From: Datisca glomerata
Taxonomy: Eukaryota > Streptophyta > Magnoliopsida > Cucurbitales > Datiscaceae
DNA length: 64,000 bases
Reading direction: 5' to 3'
NCBI GenBank assembly: GCA_003255025.1
Contig: QANY01009110.1
Span: 434,001-498,000 of the forward strand
The position numbers and the translations under genes are program-made. Below the pieces are notes generated by a model that saw only the letters and a program-made list of their open reading frames with translations, made no database searches and had not been told where the DNA came from. How positions within the stretch are numbered: position 1 is the first letter of the stretch; the number at the start of each line of letters is the position of its first letter. Shown piece after piece: positions 1 to 12,423 of this stretch.

Positions 1-1
1 A

Positions 2-541
2 AGATTCAGTTACGATCTATCTACATCGGTTGGAATCGATTTGTCCAGTAATATGTTACATGGGTCAATCCCAGAGAATCTATTTGCTCTGCAGGGTCTT
101 CAATACCTGAATCTATCATATAATTTTCTGGAAGGTGACATTCCTGATTTAGAGAAGATGCCAAGATTGAGGGCCTTAGATTTGTCACACAATTATCTGT
201 CGGGTCCAATCTCAGGGAACATGTCCCGGCTGAAAGATCTAAAACTCTTGGATTTTTCGTATAACTGTTTCTCTGGCTATGTTACAAAGCAGCAGGGTTA
301 TGGGAAGTTTCCAGATGCATTTGCTGGAAATCCCGACTTGTGTGTAGAGTCATCAGGAGAAGGTTGTAATGCTACGACGAGCCGTCCAGGAGTGGCCGGA
401 AAGATGTTTCCAGGCGAAATGGAGGTTCGGATATCAGTCTGGGTATCGATTTTAAGTGCTTTTGTTAGTTTCTATTCTGGTATTATTGCCATTTTTTGTT
501 CAACTCGTGCGCGAAATTACGTTCTCCACACGAAGGCTTAG
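2..541 (+). CDS. CLV2: CLAVATA2-type LRR receptor-like protein, 3' part
   Basis: This is the C-terminal 179 residues of a leucine-rich-repeat receptor-like protein without a kinase domain; the 5' part lies outside the window. The frame is open from base 2. It shows the last plant-type LRRs (LQYLNLSYNFLEGDIP, LRALDLSHNYLSGPI, LKLLDFSYNCFSG), then the cysteine cap NPDLCVESSGEGC, a transmembrane segment (ISVWVSILSAFVSFYSGIIA) and a very short tail ending RNYVLHTKA before the stop at 539-541. The cap and the short basic tail match my memory of CLAVATA2. In Arabidopsis CLV2 pairs at the plasma membrane with the pseudokinase CORYNE to perceive CLE peptides and limit meristem size. CLV2 is normally intronless, which agrees with this uninterrupted reading. 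Another RLP is possible, but the C-terminal signature makes CLV2 the best call. Confidence 0.87.
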   Translation, partial: RFSYDLSTSVGIDLSSNMLHGSIPENLFALQGLQYLNLSYNFLEGDIPDLEKMPRLRALDLSHNYLSGPISGNMSRLKDLKLLDFSYNCFSGYVTKQQGYGKFPDAFAGNPDLCVESSGEGCNATTSRPGVAGKMFPGEMEVRISVWVSILSAFVSFYSGIIAIFCSTRARNYVLHTKA

Positions 542-1824
542 ATAGATGTTGGTGGTTGTTATATAATTCTGCTGTACATACCTATTAAGCCTAATCAGTC
601 TTGCTAGTAAAATTAATCTGGTGAGATTTGGCTGCTTCAAACATCATATTTTCCCCTTAGTTTTTGGGTAAGTGATGTGTTTTTGTTCCAACTACGAAAA
701 CGTCAGTCAGTACGTTAGAAAATTGTAACTTCGGCTTCCATTGAGATTTCAAAGATTGTACGAGTTGGAAGAGTATACTTATATTTCCCCCTGTTGCAAA
801 TTGCAAGAAAACGTTGAAATGCTTGTTTGTTGACAAAAGTAGTGATGGTGATAGTTTTCTGAGAGTTGAGTGAGTTTATTCATTTCACATGTACGTTTGA
901 ATGGCATTTAGGTTGAGAATCTTTAGGTCCCGAAAACAAGTCAGCAATTAAAAGATGTAAACCTCGTCCACGTGAGTCGGCGGGAGGTAACTAAGATTCG
1001 ACTCTTATCCAATGACTCTTAAGAAGGTTATCTTGTGTATCTATATCTCATATCTCATCACGCATTGTTTGATTACTCTCAGAGTTTAGGTCCCAAGCAT
1101 AGGTTCAGTGTAGGACATCGATGATATTCCCCTATATTCCCTACTGAGTAATGCTCACCCGTTTCTTTGTGCAAAATAAAAAAAGGATATAATCCTCATT
1201 TTACCCTTACGTATTCTAACTACGTTGAAAATACGTATGTGATGTCATCACACTTATGTGCATATACACGTAACATATTTTTATTTAGTAAACAACATGC
1301 TAATTACCTGCCAGTAATATCTATTAAAGTACCTATAATAAAGTTTCCAGGACTACTGGAGTAATGAGTTTCCACATGAGCTGACTTTTGATAAACACAT
1401 GCATGTGATACTCTTTAACATTCATGAAGACTCTCCTTTCTCGTTATTTGTGAGTAGAAGCAAAGTGAAGATTCAAATGCTTTGTTTTCTTCATCATTCT
1501 TCCCCATTTTGCAACTTACAAAATTCGTGCGATACCATTCCCATTCCCATCCCGACTCGATTTCATTTTTACCGAACCAAAAATCACCTAAATTTTCAGG
1601 AAGAAATTTCAGCAATATTTATTAAGCCGTAGACTTAGCAAATTGCAATATGCCAATACAAGACGACTAAAAAGTCCAAACTTGTTTAATTATTGCAAAA
1701 TATAAGGACAGCCAACAATTTGTTATGTCATCACAAAACCCAAAGTTAAAAGAGGCATGGCAAAATTCACATAGTAAAAGAAAAGCCACAACAAGGCAGA
1801 CTGCAACATCACCAGGCTATATAT
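542..1824. other. Spacer between two convergent genes
   Basis: This stretch separates the CLV2-type stop codon from the stop codon of the convergent W2-domain gene and should hold both 3' UTRs. It is AT-rich. The short ORFs here have no recognisable motif, and I see no repeat with clear ends. Confidence 0.6.
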
Positions 1825-4800
1825 CTATTCCTCTTCCTCTGCCTCCTCCAGCCAATTCACAAAGGGCTCCAGAGCCTTCACAAAGGTTTGCCTATAGCAT
1901 TACCAAAACATAATACATGTTACTAAAGGCCACTGAATATATCTCTCTGGTTTTCACATGAATGTGATTCCAGAATGTTACCAAAGAAAAAAAAAACATG
2001 GTTAAACTATGTTTTTGGTCCCTGAACTTTGACTTTTTCCTTTCTTTCTGGTCCTTGAACTTTCCTTTGAACAGTTAAATCTTTAAACTTTGAACATGTT
2101 TTCAATTTGATCTCTGAGCTTCATTTTTGTCGATTTGGTCCTTAAACTTTGAAAACATTTTCAATTCAGTCCCTACCGTTACCATACGAGTACAACATGA
2201 AGATTATTAAATTCATATGATAAATCACCATTTCCTTCACACTTCACTCTCAGATTTGTCTACAGAGCCAAATCAGAAACTAGTTCAAAGCTTCAAGGAA
2301 AATTGACAAAAAAAAGGTCCAGGGACCAAATGAACAAAGAGTCGTGAATAGTACATTACACTTTTACCTATAAAAATTGAAAAAATAAACAAAACTCAAG
2401 GACCAAAAGTGTAGTTTAGCCCGAAAAAAATCAACTTGTCAAGTAACTCATTTTAATATGCAGCGAAATTAGAAATTAGTGTGCCGCTTTATCAAATGAG
2501 GTTAAGAGCTGGTTAGGTAGTGAATATGGTGAAGATCATTAAGATGAATGAATTCCTTATACCTGCCCTTCGGATTTGTTCCTTTTCGGAACCAATGGAG
2601 AATAGTATCCTCCGCCAGTACGTCTTGGTCGTAGAGAGACCTCACTACCTCAGGAAACAGCTTCATCAGCTTAGCATCCTCGTAGCATTGCATCTGAACT
2701 TTGTACAACAATTCCAGCTCAAGTTTCCCATTGGTGCAGAAGGCATTCAGCAGTTTTGCCCATGTTTTCACCTACATTGTACCCAAAAATTCTTTTTCTA
2801 AAAGTGAAAATGTATAGAGCACAAACAAACTATCCTCCGACGCTTGTAAGTATGAACCACAAATTATAAAATCTTTTCCCACATTTCTAACTATGAATGA
2901 TAAAGCACAAAGGCTTCAAAATCCATGGAACACCCATGATAAAGTAAAAGATTAGTCAACTTTTCAATTGTTTGTTCTGGTGCACATCTTGTTTCAAGAT
3001 TCATCCACGATATATAATCTATCCATAAATATATACATTTTGTCCATAAAAGAATATATATATATATAGAAGATTGTCCTGACTCATCTTTGCTTGTACA
3101 TTGATATCTTAAATGCTAGGTTCCACTCAGAACTCCTTCCTACAATGATAAAGGCTACGCATCCCAATGATCAGTAAATACAAGTGATATAATATTCAAA
3201 GCTATCCCGAAATCACGACACCCGATGGCTTAGCAACAGAAGAAATCAATGTTTCATTCTCATGCACGATTCTATAGCAATATTAGAGCAAAAAAGGGGA
3301 AAAAAAAGCACAAAGACTGCGTAAAAGTTGAATTTGAAAATAAGAATTCTGTGCAAAAGACACCTGACGAAGAGCGGCATTTGCGTTCTGTTGTTGGTTC
3401 TTTCCAGACCACTGAACAGCATCCATTATGACATCCCACAGAATTCGCACAATGTCAATGTCTGGTAATTTAGCATCTTTAACACGCTGCTTTACAGTTT
3501 CTATCACTTCAGAAATATCAGTTTCTTCTGTTATCTGGGTTGTTAAAACAGATTTCATGTCTCTAAGCTTCACTTCAAATATTTTCTTCTCATTGTATTC
3601 AACCAACGCTACCAGCCCCTCTTTGCTGAAAGTTATTAATGAAGAAAACAATTCAGTACAGAATATTATTGTCAACGACATAAAACTACCGAAAAGACAA
3701 AGTACAAAGTATAAACACACTTTACAGAAACAAAATGAACATATGAGGTTCATAATAAGTAGGTCTGCACTTGAAAACAAGTTAAAGTGATATAGTAGGT
3801 TGCTCGTGTACACTTATCAATGAAGCGAAATACTTACATGAAATGGTCAGAGAAATTCTCAGCGGATCGTTTTGCAGAAGGGAAGAAGTCAAGAAGATTG
3901 TCTTCCACTTTGCCCCGCTTTAGAATTGAAATCAAATCATCAAGGCTGTTATCAATAAGATATTCCTTGAAGAAGTCAGTAATGAATGAAAGAACTAGCC
4001 CCTTGGCTACGAGATTGTCCTTGAGTAGTGGCTGGAATACCGTCTCCGGTGGAAGACCAGACAGTTTCTGCGAAAATGCAAGGGCAGTGAAAATTGCAAG
4101 CTTCTTCCTTTCATTTTCCTCAAAAAACTCCAACGACTGGAGGAATCTTCGCATAACATTTTCAAGATTCTTAATGAGGAATGGCTTCCGCCTCAAAATT
4201 TTCTGTATGTATATTACAGATGGTAAAATGCTATCACGTTCAGGCTCACAGTCTATAACTGAGTAAGGATGACGTTCCCCCTCATCAGGTTTTGTAGTTC
4301 CAGGCTGTGTGCGTCCTCCAGTTATAAGAACCTGCTTATAAAACAAATTAGACAAGCATTATGCACATTCAACGATGACAATTACAGATAGCAAAGGCAA
4401 AAAATATATTAATCATCATTACTACATCACTGAAAACATCCAAGATAATACGTGTGTGCACAGACAGATACACAAAAGCAACATCTTCATTATAAGTATT
4501 TCTGAAATAAATGTTAAGCTTTCTAGGGTGGATGCAAAAAGGAATCATATAGGAAATTGGGAAGGTCCGCCCAAGATTCTGATCAAGTACGTATATTCAA
4601 CTTACCTGAATAAAAAGAGGTAATACATAATTCACGATTTTCAATGGAGGTTTAATCAATTCATATGATCTTCAACCCAGTTTGTGAACACATAATACTA
4701 AATATAAATGAAGTTTTGAGCATGAAAACATTACAAAGCACGTCTCCTATCAGAGATGAATTACAGTGAATCCATCCATAAATTTGCAAATACTCAACTG

Positions 4801-7661
4801 TTGTCCGCAATTGATGAGAAAAGATCTGAATTTTTGCTTGGCAATAAAGCCAAGTTTAATCTAAGTTATCTAACAACTGCAAGAACATTAAAGTTCTGAT
4901 TGTTTAACAACCATGTTACATATCAATCATGCAACTGTGATATTTGATCCACCTGGCAAAAATTGTCTAAGCTAGTCAGACCTAATGACTTTGAAATGGA
5001 GGAACCTCTTACTTTTAAGCTCGCCTAAATCTATCTTCCCACTGCCAACGTTCAAATTACCAGCTCAAACCCTTGGATGCTTAGTTGGCCCATGACTTCA
5101 CTTTACAAATGGGAGGTCTTAGATCCTCACGAACCACCCCACATAGTTGATCGGAAGCATCCAGAAAAGCAAGTATACATCTACCTTTTTACAACAAAAG
5201 GGAGAATCGAAAAAGGAGCTCAAATAATCATCTCTATTAGAGTTTGAGTTCTATAACATACAAAATCTCTTTTTTATTCTAAAGAACCACATATTTTTTA
5301 AGTTCTCTCCTTTTATTCCTGAAAGCTTCTTAATCTAAAACAAAGAGCAAAAGAAACAATAAATCACACAAGACCAAACCTCAGCAGACTAAAACCACTG
5401 ACAAGTGACACCATGACTAGCTGAGTTTGATAAGAGACGGTAAGAAACGTTTTACACCCAAACCATTTTCAATCATTTACCAATGTCTAAATTTACAAGC
5501 TATATAACACGTGGACAAGAGGAAATTTCATCTTCGTAGTCATTGTCAAGACACAAAAAGAAAAAGATACATCTCCAAGCTTAGAAGCTCTCGATCACCA
5601 CAAATCATTTCATTTTGTGCCTTAATTCATTCTCTTTTGTAAAGAATAACTATATTCTTTAGATCAATTGGTTAAGACCAGCCTTTTTTATTCGGTATCT
5701 TTCTTCTTATTTTTTGTGAATATTTTGGCATACCCCTCTGGGATTTCTTTCTTAGTAAATACAATACTTTACTTATCAAAAATAAATTTCTTCAAGTATT
5801 TGTTTGATCACAAATAACTTACTAAAGACCTCTACCATCTCCTAATTAAAACATATTACATAAGAAGCCTAAAAGAATTATGCAACCAGAGACCTAGTAG
5901 AGTGGACAGTTGTCTCCTACAGAGTCCAAATAAGACATTTTTTATCGGTCCAAATAAGACATAAATGGAAAATTAGACATAAAAAGACGAGTACGGTTTC
6001 TATTTCAAGCAAGGTATTAATAGTTTTACAGAATCAAGAAGCTTGCCTCAAAGAAGGTATCTCCGTATCTTGAGAAGTTAAGCTCGGAAGACTCAATGCT
6101 CTTAACAACAAGTTCCTAATAGTCAACAGTAGCTTTATCAGTTCCACCCACAAATAAAATGACAATTATGTGTCCGCATATTGGGCAACATCTTATATTA
6201 GTATGCAGTTGTTACCAGATCACCAGCATTATCCAAATAAATCTGGACCACTGCCTCTGCAAAAGCTGCAGGGTCCAGCGGTGCAGCAATATTCCGTTTG
6301 CGGGTCTTAATCCGCGTGCCACTGTGTATGCAGATTTAAAATTTGTTTAGTGGCAGTTAAGGATTATAAACTAGAGCATTTTTATAACAGAGGTAAAATA
6401 TTTTCTAAAACGTGAACAGTTTTCTTGATACATGTCACTCTTGAACCAAAGTCAACAACCAGCATCACTTTATCTGAATACTACTTCCTAACAACACCAC
6501 AAATTGCATACAAAATAAATATGCCCGTTAGCACAACATTGGCTAATTCTTAGCAAATATAATAGTGCAACGCTTTCCACTTTCTACTGATCTAAAAGAA
6601 GCATTATGCTTAAGTTATTTATTACAGTTTCTACCTATGCACAAACAGAAAAACTGACTCTCGTATAACAATTCACTGTTTGCTTGTATATGAGGCCCTT
6701 TTAGTGCGAGGGAGAGGGTAAAGATTGAATAAGGCAACATATATTTGGTTGAAAGCTCTAAACATTTAGGTGACTCAATCTTTATTCTTTTCCAAGGAGC
6801 AAACCAAACTATGAAATATAACCTTACAATTATTCGATGATATTGGTATTCTACTTAATTGTCCCTTGTTTTAACTTTTCAGAGTGAGGAATAACTTGTT
6901 ACATTCCACTAATCACTTTGTTATTTTATTAATTACATTCTTTCAATCATATGGTATATATGTCCAAACCAAAATCTATGTCGTATGAAGAAAGACAAGA
7001 TCACCTACCCGAGAGTGGGTTTCTCCTTCGAGCTGCAGGTACAACAAGAGTCAAGAAACAAGAAGTCAGTAACTGAAATATAAGAGCTAACTTAATCTTC
7101 CTAATAATAACCAATACAGATTGTGATAATAATTCATGTAAAAAAAGCGTCAGACTCTGGTAAAACAATAAGATAATACCCGATAAAAAAATCAAGATAA
7201 AAACAAAGGATCTGTATGAAAAACATTTCCAAGTCGCCCAACAGAAATTCCATGCTTTTCGCTAAAATAATGGCAAAAGAAAATTATGGATTTCAGAAGA
7301 AACCCATCAAAACGAGGCTCGATTTTTTTACTACTAATGCAACAAAAAAACTCAGAAAACATTAAAAACAAAATAAAATGTATCCATTAAAACCCAACTA
7401 ACAAATCTTCACTCAACAATCATAATTTTTACACGGTTACAAATATTTTCGATTCATTTCCTTTTTACTCGGTTTCGATCTCCTCCATCTCTAGGGTTTT
7501 CATCGGTCATACAATCAATCAAACTTGGAACGAAAGAATTGAAACCACAATCATCTAAAGCAAATAACTTTGCAAAGAAACAAATCTGGGAAGCAAAAAA
7601 CCGCCAAAGAAAAACGAACAAAAAAAATTGTACACAGATAGGCAAAGAGAGAGTACCTCAT
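1825..7661 (-). CDS. eIF5-mimic protein (BZW/5MP family, W2 domain)
   Basis: Complete spliced gene. Coding exons (minus strand): 7661-7657, 7032-7009, 6321-6216, 6115-6047, 4331-3838, 3625-3364, 2771-2563, 1891-1825; 1,236 nt, 411 aa plus stop, all phases agreeing. The product begins MSSKEKPTLGGTRIKTRKRN and ends FVNWLEEAEEEE, an acidic/aromatic tail typical of W2 (MIF4G-like HEAT) domains that contact eIF2-beta. The middle contains PSVIYIQKILRRKPFLIKNL and LPPETVFQPLLKDNLVAKGL; the W2 domain covers about residues 245-411. In animals such proteins compete with eIF5 and tune start-codon selection; the plant role is inferred. The length equals the 411 aa I recall for an Arabidopsis homologue. 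Oddities: the start codon lies in a 5-nt coding segment (ATGAG), the second coding exon is 24 nt, and the intron after exon 4 has a GC donor. The last intron holds a MITE. Confidence 0.93.
2000..2422. mobile_element. Mutator-like MITE in the last intron of the W2 gene
   Basis: The ends are an imperfect terminal inverted repeat: left GGTTAAACTATGTTTTTGGT, right (reverse complement) GGGCTAAACTACACTTTTGG, followed by the 'ggtccctgaactttg' type motif common in plant non-autonomous MULEs. Flanks AAAAAACAT (1991-1999) and GAAAAAAAT (2423-2431) agree at 7 of 9 positions, fitting a 9-bp Mutator target duplication. There is no coding capacity. It lies wholly inside the intron between 2562 and 1892. 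Confidence 0.75.
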
Positions 7662-7791
7662 AAACCAAGACGATAAGGGATCGGAGGGCCTTTGACTCCT
7701 AGAACCAGGACTATCTCTGCTCGGAGATTTACGGAATCTGAAAGGGATGAATGCTTTTTGTTAATGGTTATTGGCTTTCAGCTGTAAACAG

Positions 7792-7799
7792 ATATTTAT
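7792..7799 (-). promoter_or_regulatory. Possible TATA box of the W2-domain gene
   Basis: On the minus strand the sequence reads ATAAATAT, about 130 bp upstream of the start codon at 7661. It would place the transcription start near 7760, giving a leader of roughly 100 nt. Position and composition only. Confidence 0.35.
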
Positions 7800-7952
7800 G
7801 GAGAGAGCCAAGAATGTAAATAGGAATTTGTGCCTCTTGTGTAAATATCTTATTTTTTAGCCCAACCGCTTTTAAATAACTCCTGATTTTGGTTCTTTAA
7901 TTAATTTAATATTGAGTAATTCTAAATTTACCAATTTTCTTGATTATTGACT

Positions 7953-8913
7953 CTCACTTAAAATTAAAGTTCTCTGATAGAAAGTCTCTCGGGAAATTTT
8001 GTCCACCTACTACAATCTTGTAAATAGAGGGGATTCCAGTTCAGATTCTTTGCAAGTTTTGTGGGAACAAAGCATGTTCTTTTTGTATGCCCTCGGATAA
8101 AAAAGGTTTGGAAATTACAGCAATAGAAGGAGTTTGGTATTAAGTCTTTGAACATCAGGCATACATGTAACTGTTTGGATATTCTCCATTCATCCTTCTA
8201 TAATTGGCCCACTAATGCTCAGTGTAAAATAGCGTTTGTGTGCTAGTCTACTTGACTTTCTAGAAACTCCTTCTTTCATGATGGAATGGTCGAGACAAGT
8301 GTTGATATTCTCCACAAAACAAGTATCTTTCTCCAAGAGTGGCTAGCTCACCACCCTCCTAAGCTTGTTAGGCCGAAGCTGAGAACTCTTAATCCTATGT
8401 GTTGGGCTAGACTTGAGGAATGGCAGTTGAAGCTCAACGTCGATGCAGCTTGCTCGGGTCATGGTACGGGATTTAGAGTGGTGATTCGTGATTGGTTAGG
8501 GAACGTGACAGTCATGTGCACTCATTTCCAGGAAGCAAAACTCGCTCCCTTCTCGACAAAATGTGGTGCTCTCCTTAAAGGACTTAGCTTTGCTCGTGAG
8601 AACTCTTTAGTTATTTCCAGTGCCGAATCTGATAATCAAGTTATTTACCATGTGTTTTTATCAAATTCGATGAATCTAACCCCGGAAGGGGACATGTTTA
8701 AGGTGATTCGCGATACTCTTTCTTTGCATTCGAATTGTTCGGTTGTCCATATTTCTAGAAATTGTAATAGTGTGTCAGATAGGCTTGTTAGATATGTTGT
8801 TTCTTTAAAGTTCTCTTCTTCCTATATAGGGTGTGTCCCTCCAATTGTGGAAGACTTTTGTTTACTGAATGTTCAGTATTAATATTATTGTGCTTCTTTG
8901 ATTTAAAAAAAAC
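7953..8913 (+). mobile_element. LINE array unit 1 (5'-truncated: zf-RVT and RNase H)
   Basis: This is the 3' end of a plant L1-type LINE ORF2. It starts at 'cacttaaaattaaag', which matches the start of the zf-RVT region in unit 3 (about 11474). The ORF at 8286-8882 carries the plant RVT_3/RNase H-like domain, with WQLKLNVDAACSGHGTGFRV (first Asp of the active site), CGALLKGLSFARENS and HISRNCNSVSDRLVR. It ends in a short poly(A) run (8906-8913) that abuts unit 2 directly. It is the most open of the four RNase H copies and is not expected to make a functional protein. Confidence 0.85.
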
Positions 8914-9640
8914 TCTAAAACCATTATCACAACTCTGCAAGTCTTTGCAACCCTAAAGTATATGCCTCCGAATAAGAGCCCCAGCCCTGATGGTTTCCCA
9001 GCTTTGTTTTTCCAGCAGTATTGGCAGATCCTGGGGGATTCGGTGGTAAATTTCTCTCTCTCTTGTCTCAATCATGGAGTCTCATTAGAGAATATAAATG
9101 GTACCCACATTACCCTCATTCCTAAAAACTTTGATCACATATGTCTAAATGACTATAAGCCTATTAGCTTATGTAATGTAAGTTATAAGATTATCTCGAA
9201 ATCCATTACTAATAGGCTTCAGAGTGTTCTTCCATTTATTATCTTAGAGAATTAGAGTGCCTTCATTAAGGGGTCATATAATTTCTGATAATGTGATGCT
9301 CTCCTTAAAGGTTAGCTTTGCTTGTGAGAACTCTTTAGTTATTTTCAGTGCCAAATCTGATAATCAAGTTCTTTACTATGTAGTTTTATCGAATTCGATG
9401 AATCTAACCCCGAAAGGGGACATGCTTAAGGTGATTGGCGATGCTCTTTCTTTTCATTCGAATTGTTAGGTTGTCCATATTTCTAGAGATTGTAATAGTG
9501 TGGCGGGCAGGCTTGTTAGATATGTTGTTCTTTAAAGTTCTCTTCTTCTTATATGGGGTGTGCCCTCCCATTGTGGAAGATTTTTGTTTACTGAATGTTC
9601 AGTATTAATGTTATTGTGCTTCTTTGATTTAAAAAAAAAA
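8914..9640 (+). mobile_element. LINE array unit 2 (internally deleted)
   Basis: The unit begins abruptly inside the reverse transcriptase (PPNKSPSPDGFPALFFQQYW, then LIPKN and YKPISLCNVSYKIISKS). At about 9290 it jumps straight into the RNase H region ('gataatgtgatg' joined to 'ctctccttaaagg'), so some 2 kb of ORF2 is missing. The join lies at a short shared motif (aatgtg.tg). The copy ends with the common 3' tail 'ttgtgcttctttgattt' and ten A (9631-9640). Several stops interrupt it. Confidence 0.85.
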
Positions 9641-12423
9641 CTCTAAAACCATTATCACAACTCTTAAAGTCTTTGCATCCCTGAAGTATTTGCCTCTGAA
9701 TAAGAGCCCCAGCCCTGATGATTTTCTAGCTTTGTTTTTCCAGCAGTATTGGCAGATCGTGAGGGATTTGATGGTAAATTTCTCTATCTCATCTCAATCA
9801 TGGAGACTCATTAGAGAATATTAACGGTACCCTCATTACCCTCATTCCTAAAAACTCTAATCACATGTGTCTGAATGACTATAGGCCCATTAGCTTATGT
9901 CATGTAATTTACAAGATTATCTCGAAATCCATTGCTAATAGGCCTAAGAGTGTTCTTCCATTTATTATCTCGGAGAACCAGAGTGCCTTCATTAAGGGTC
10001 ATATAATTTCTGATAATGTGATGGTTGGCTTTGAAGCTCTCCATTATTTCATTCTCGTTGATATGGAAAGACATGGTTTGATGTTGTAAATTTTGATGTG
10101 AGCAAGGCACATGACCGTGTTAAATGGGGCTATATCTAATGGGCGATGAAGACGATGGGATTTAACAATTAGTTTATTAGAATCACTCTGAGGTGCATTT
10201 CATCAGCCACATTTATTGTCCTATTGAATGGAGGCCCTTCCAGAGTTAACTTTCTTCAAATGGGGCTTCGTTAAGGGGATCCTATGTTCCCTTTTCTTAT
10301 GTCCTCTTTTTGGAGGGGTTATCACCCCTTATTAATGCTGTGGTCGATTGAATTTCTCGAGAATAGGAAGCTGGGTCCAAAAACTCCTCTCTTACTGTTT
10401 GCGGATAATAGTCTGCTATTTTTCTAGAGCTTTTTGAGGGATAGCAGGATACTGAAAAATTTGTTGGAAATCTATACGGCTGCTTCTGGACAATGTATCA
10501 ATTTCCTTAAATCTGTCATGGTTTTCTCCCCAAGCACAACTTTCGTGAGCAAAGTAGATGTTATAGGGGTTTTAGACATTCCAACTTCCATGCAATTAAC
10601 AGTTATCTTGGTCACTCGGCTTTTACGGGCAGATCCAAAAGAATGATTTTCAGATACCTCAAAGATGGGATGTGGAAGCTCATGCAAAAGTGGAAAGAGA
10701 TGCAATTCTCAGGGGGAGGGGAGGAGATTTCTATCAAAGCTTGTACCCAAGCCCTTCTGATTTATGCCATGAACTGCTTTAAAATCCCTGTGGGTGTTTG
10801 TAAAGAGCTGGAGTCTATTTTTGCTAATTTTTGGTCGGTCTTCTCTAATAACGGCCTTAAGATGCATTGGCTCTCTTAGGCATATCTTTGTCATCCTAAG
10901 AGTAAGGGTGGTATTGGCTTTAGGAGACTCTCCACTTTTAACAAAGCTCTGTTGGGGAAATAGTGTTTACGAATCATCCAAAATCCCTAGCTTACATTTG
11001 ACTAGAGTCCTTAAAGGGAAATATTTCCCCACCGTCAACTTTGAGGATGCAAAATGTAAGAATTATGATTCAGTTGGTTGGAGGAGTATTTTGTGGGGGA
11101 GAGAAGCCATCAATTGTGGCCTCAGGTATAAAGTTGGTAACGGGGCCTCGATTGCACCTTTCAAAGATGTTGGTTGCCTAAGCCTAGACAGTTTAAGCTG
11201 GGACATTTGCAGCATGACCCTTCTGATATCCTATGGTAGATTTAATTGGCCCTTCAGGATGGTTGTACTCCAAATTGAGAGAGTTCTTTGATGAGGATGT
11301 TCTCCAGGTTATCTCGTCCATTCCTCTTGTGATTTCGAGTGTCCCTAACAAGAAGATACGAAACTTCTGTAAAGATGACATCTATTTAGGCCTTGATAAA
11401 CATGGATAACACTTCAGGTAGTACCGTTTATGGTTCTATTTGTTGGTGGAAATGACTATGGCATCTTCACATCCCACTTAAAATTAAAGTTTTTTTATGG
11501 AAGGCCGCTCATAATATTTTTCCCACCTACTACAATCTCGCAAATAAAGGGGTTCCAGTTTAGATTCTTCGTAAGTTTTGTGGGAATCTGGAATCTACAA
11601 CTCATGCGCATTTTCTATGCCCTCAGATAATAAAGGTTTGGAAATTAGAGCAGTGGAAGGAGTTTGGTATTAAGTCTTTGAACATCTAGGATACATGTAA
11701 TTGATGTTCTTCATTCATCCTTCTTTAATTGGCCCGTCAATGCTTTGTGTAAAATACATTTGTATGTTAGTCTACTTGACATTCTAGAAACTCCTTCTTT
11801 CATGATGGAATGGTAGAGACAAGTGCTAATATTCTCCACAAAACAAAGATCTTTCTCCAATAGTGCCTAGCTCACCACCCTCCTAAGCTTGTTGGGCCGA
11901 AGCTGAGAACTCCTAATCTTGTGTGTTGGGCTAGACTAGAGGAAGGGCAGTTGAAGCTCGATGTCGATGCAACTTGCTCGGGTCATGGTACGGGATTCAG
12001 AGTGGTGATTCATGATTGGTTAGGGAACATGAGTGCCATGTGCACTCATTTCCAGGAAGCGAAACTCGCTCCCTTCTTGACGGAATGTGGTGCTCTCCTT
12101 AAAGGACTTAGCATTGCTCGTGAGAAATCTTGTGTTATTTCCAGTGTCGAATTTGATAATCAAGTTCTTTACCGTGTGGTTTATCGAATTCGATGAATCT
12201 AACCTCAAAAAGGGACATGCTTATTGTGATTCGTGATGCTCTTTCTTTTCATTCAAATTGTTCGGTTGCCCATATTTCTAGAAATTGTAATAGTGTAGCG
12301 AATAGGTTGTTTCTTTAAAGTTCTCTTCTTCCTAGGTGGGGTTTGTCCCTCCCATTGTGGAAGCCATTTTTTTACTAGATGCTCAATATTAATGTTATTG
12401 TGCTTCTTTGATTTAAAAAAAAA
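9641..12423 (+). mobile_element. LINE array unit 3 (RT to RNase H, degenerate)
   Basis: A 2.78-kb unit running from mid-RT to the poly(A). Recognisable parts in order are the RT fingers (LNDYRPISLCHVIYKIISKS, about 9868), the LRQGD motif region (about 10260), the catalytic box (about 10398), the thumb/connection (about 10650-10960), a zf-RVT-like region (about 11440-11630) and RNase H (about 11921-12330). Frameshifts and stops are frequent. Two lesions are notable because unit 4 shares them: the Gln of LRQGD is TAA (10272-10274), and the FADD box reads FADN (Asp to Asn, 10407-10409). Confidence 0.85.

Noticed and set aside
3428..4266. Plus-strand open frames of 120 and 148 codons
   Set aside because: They are the complement of well-conserved exons of the minus-strand W2-domain gene.
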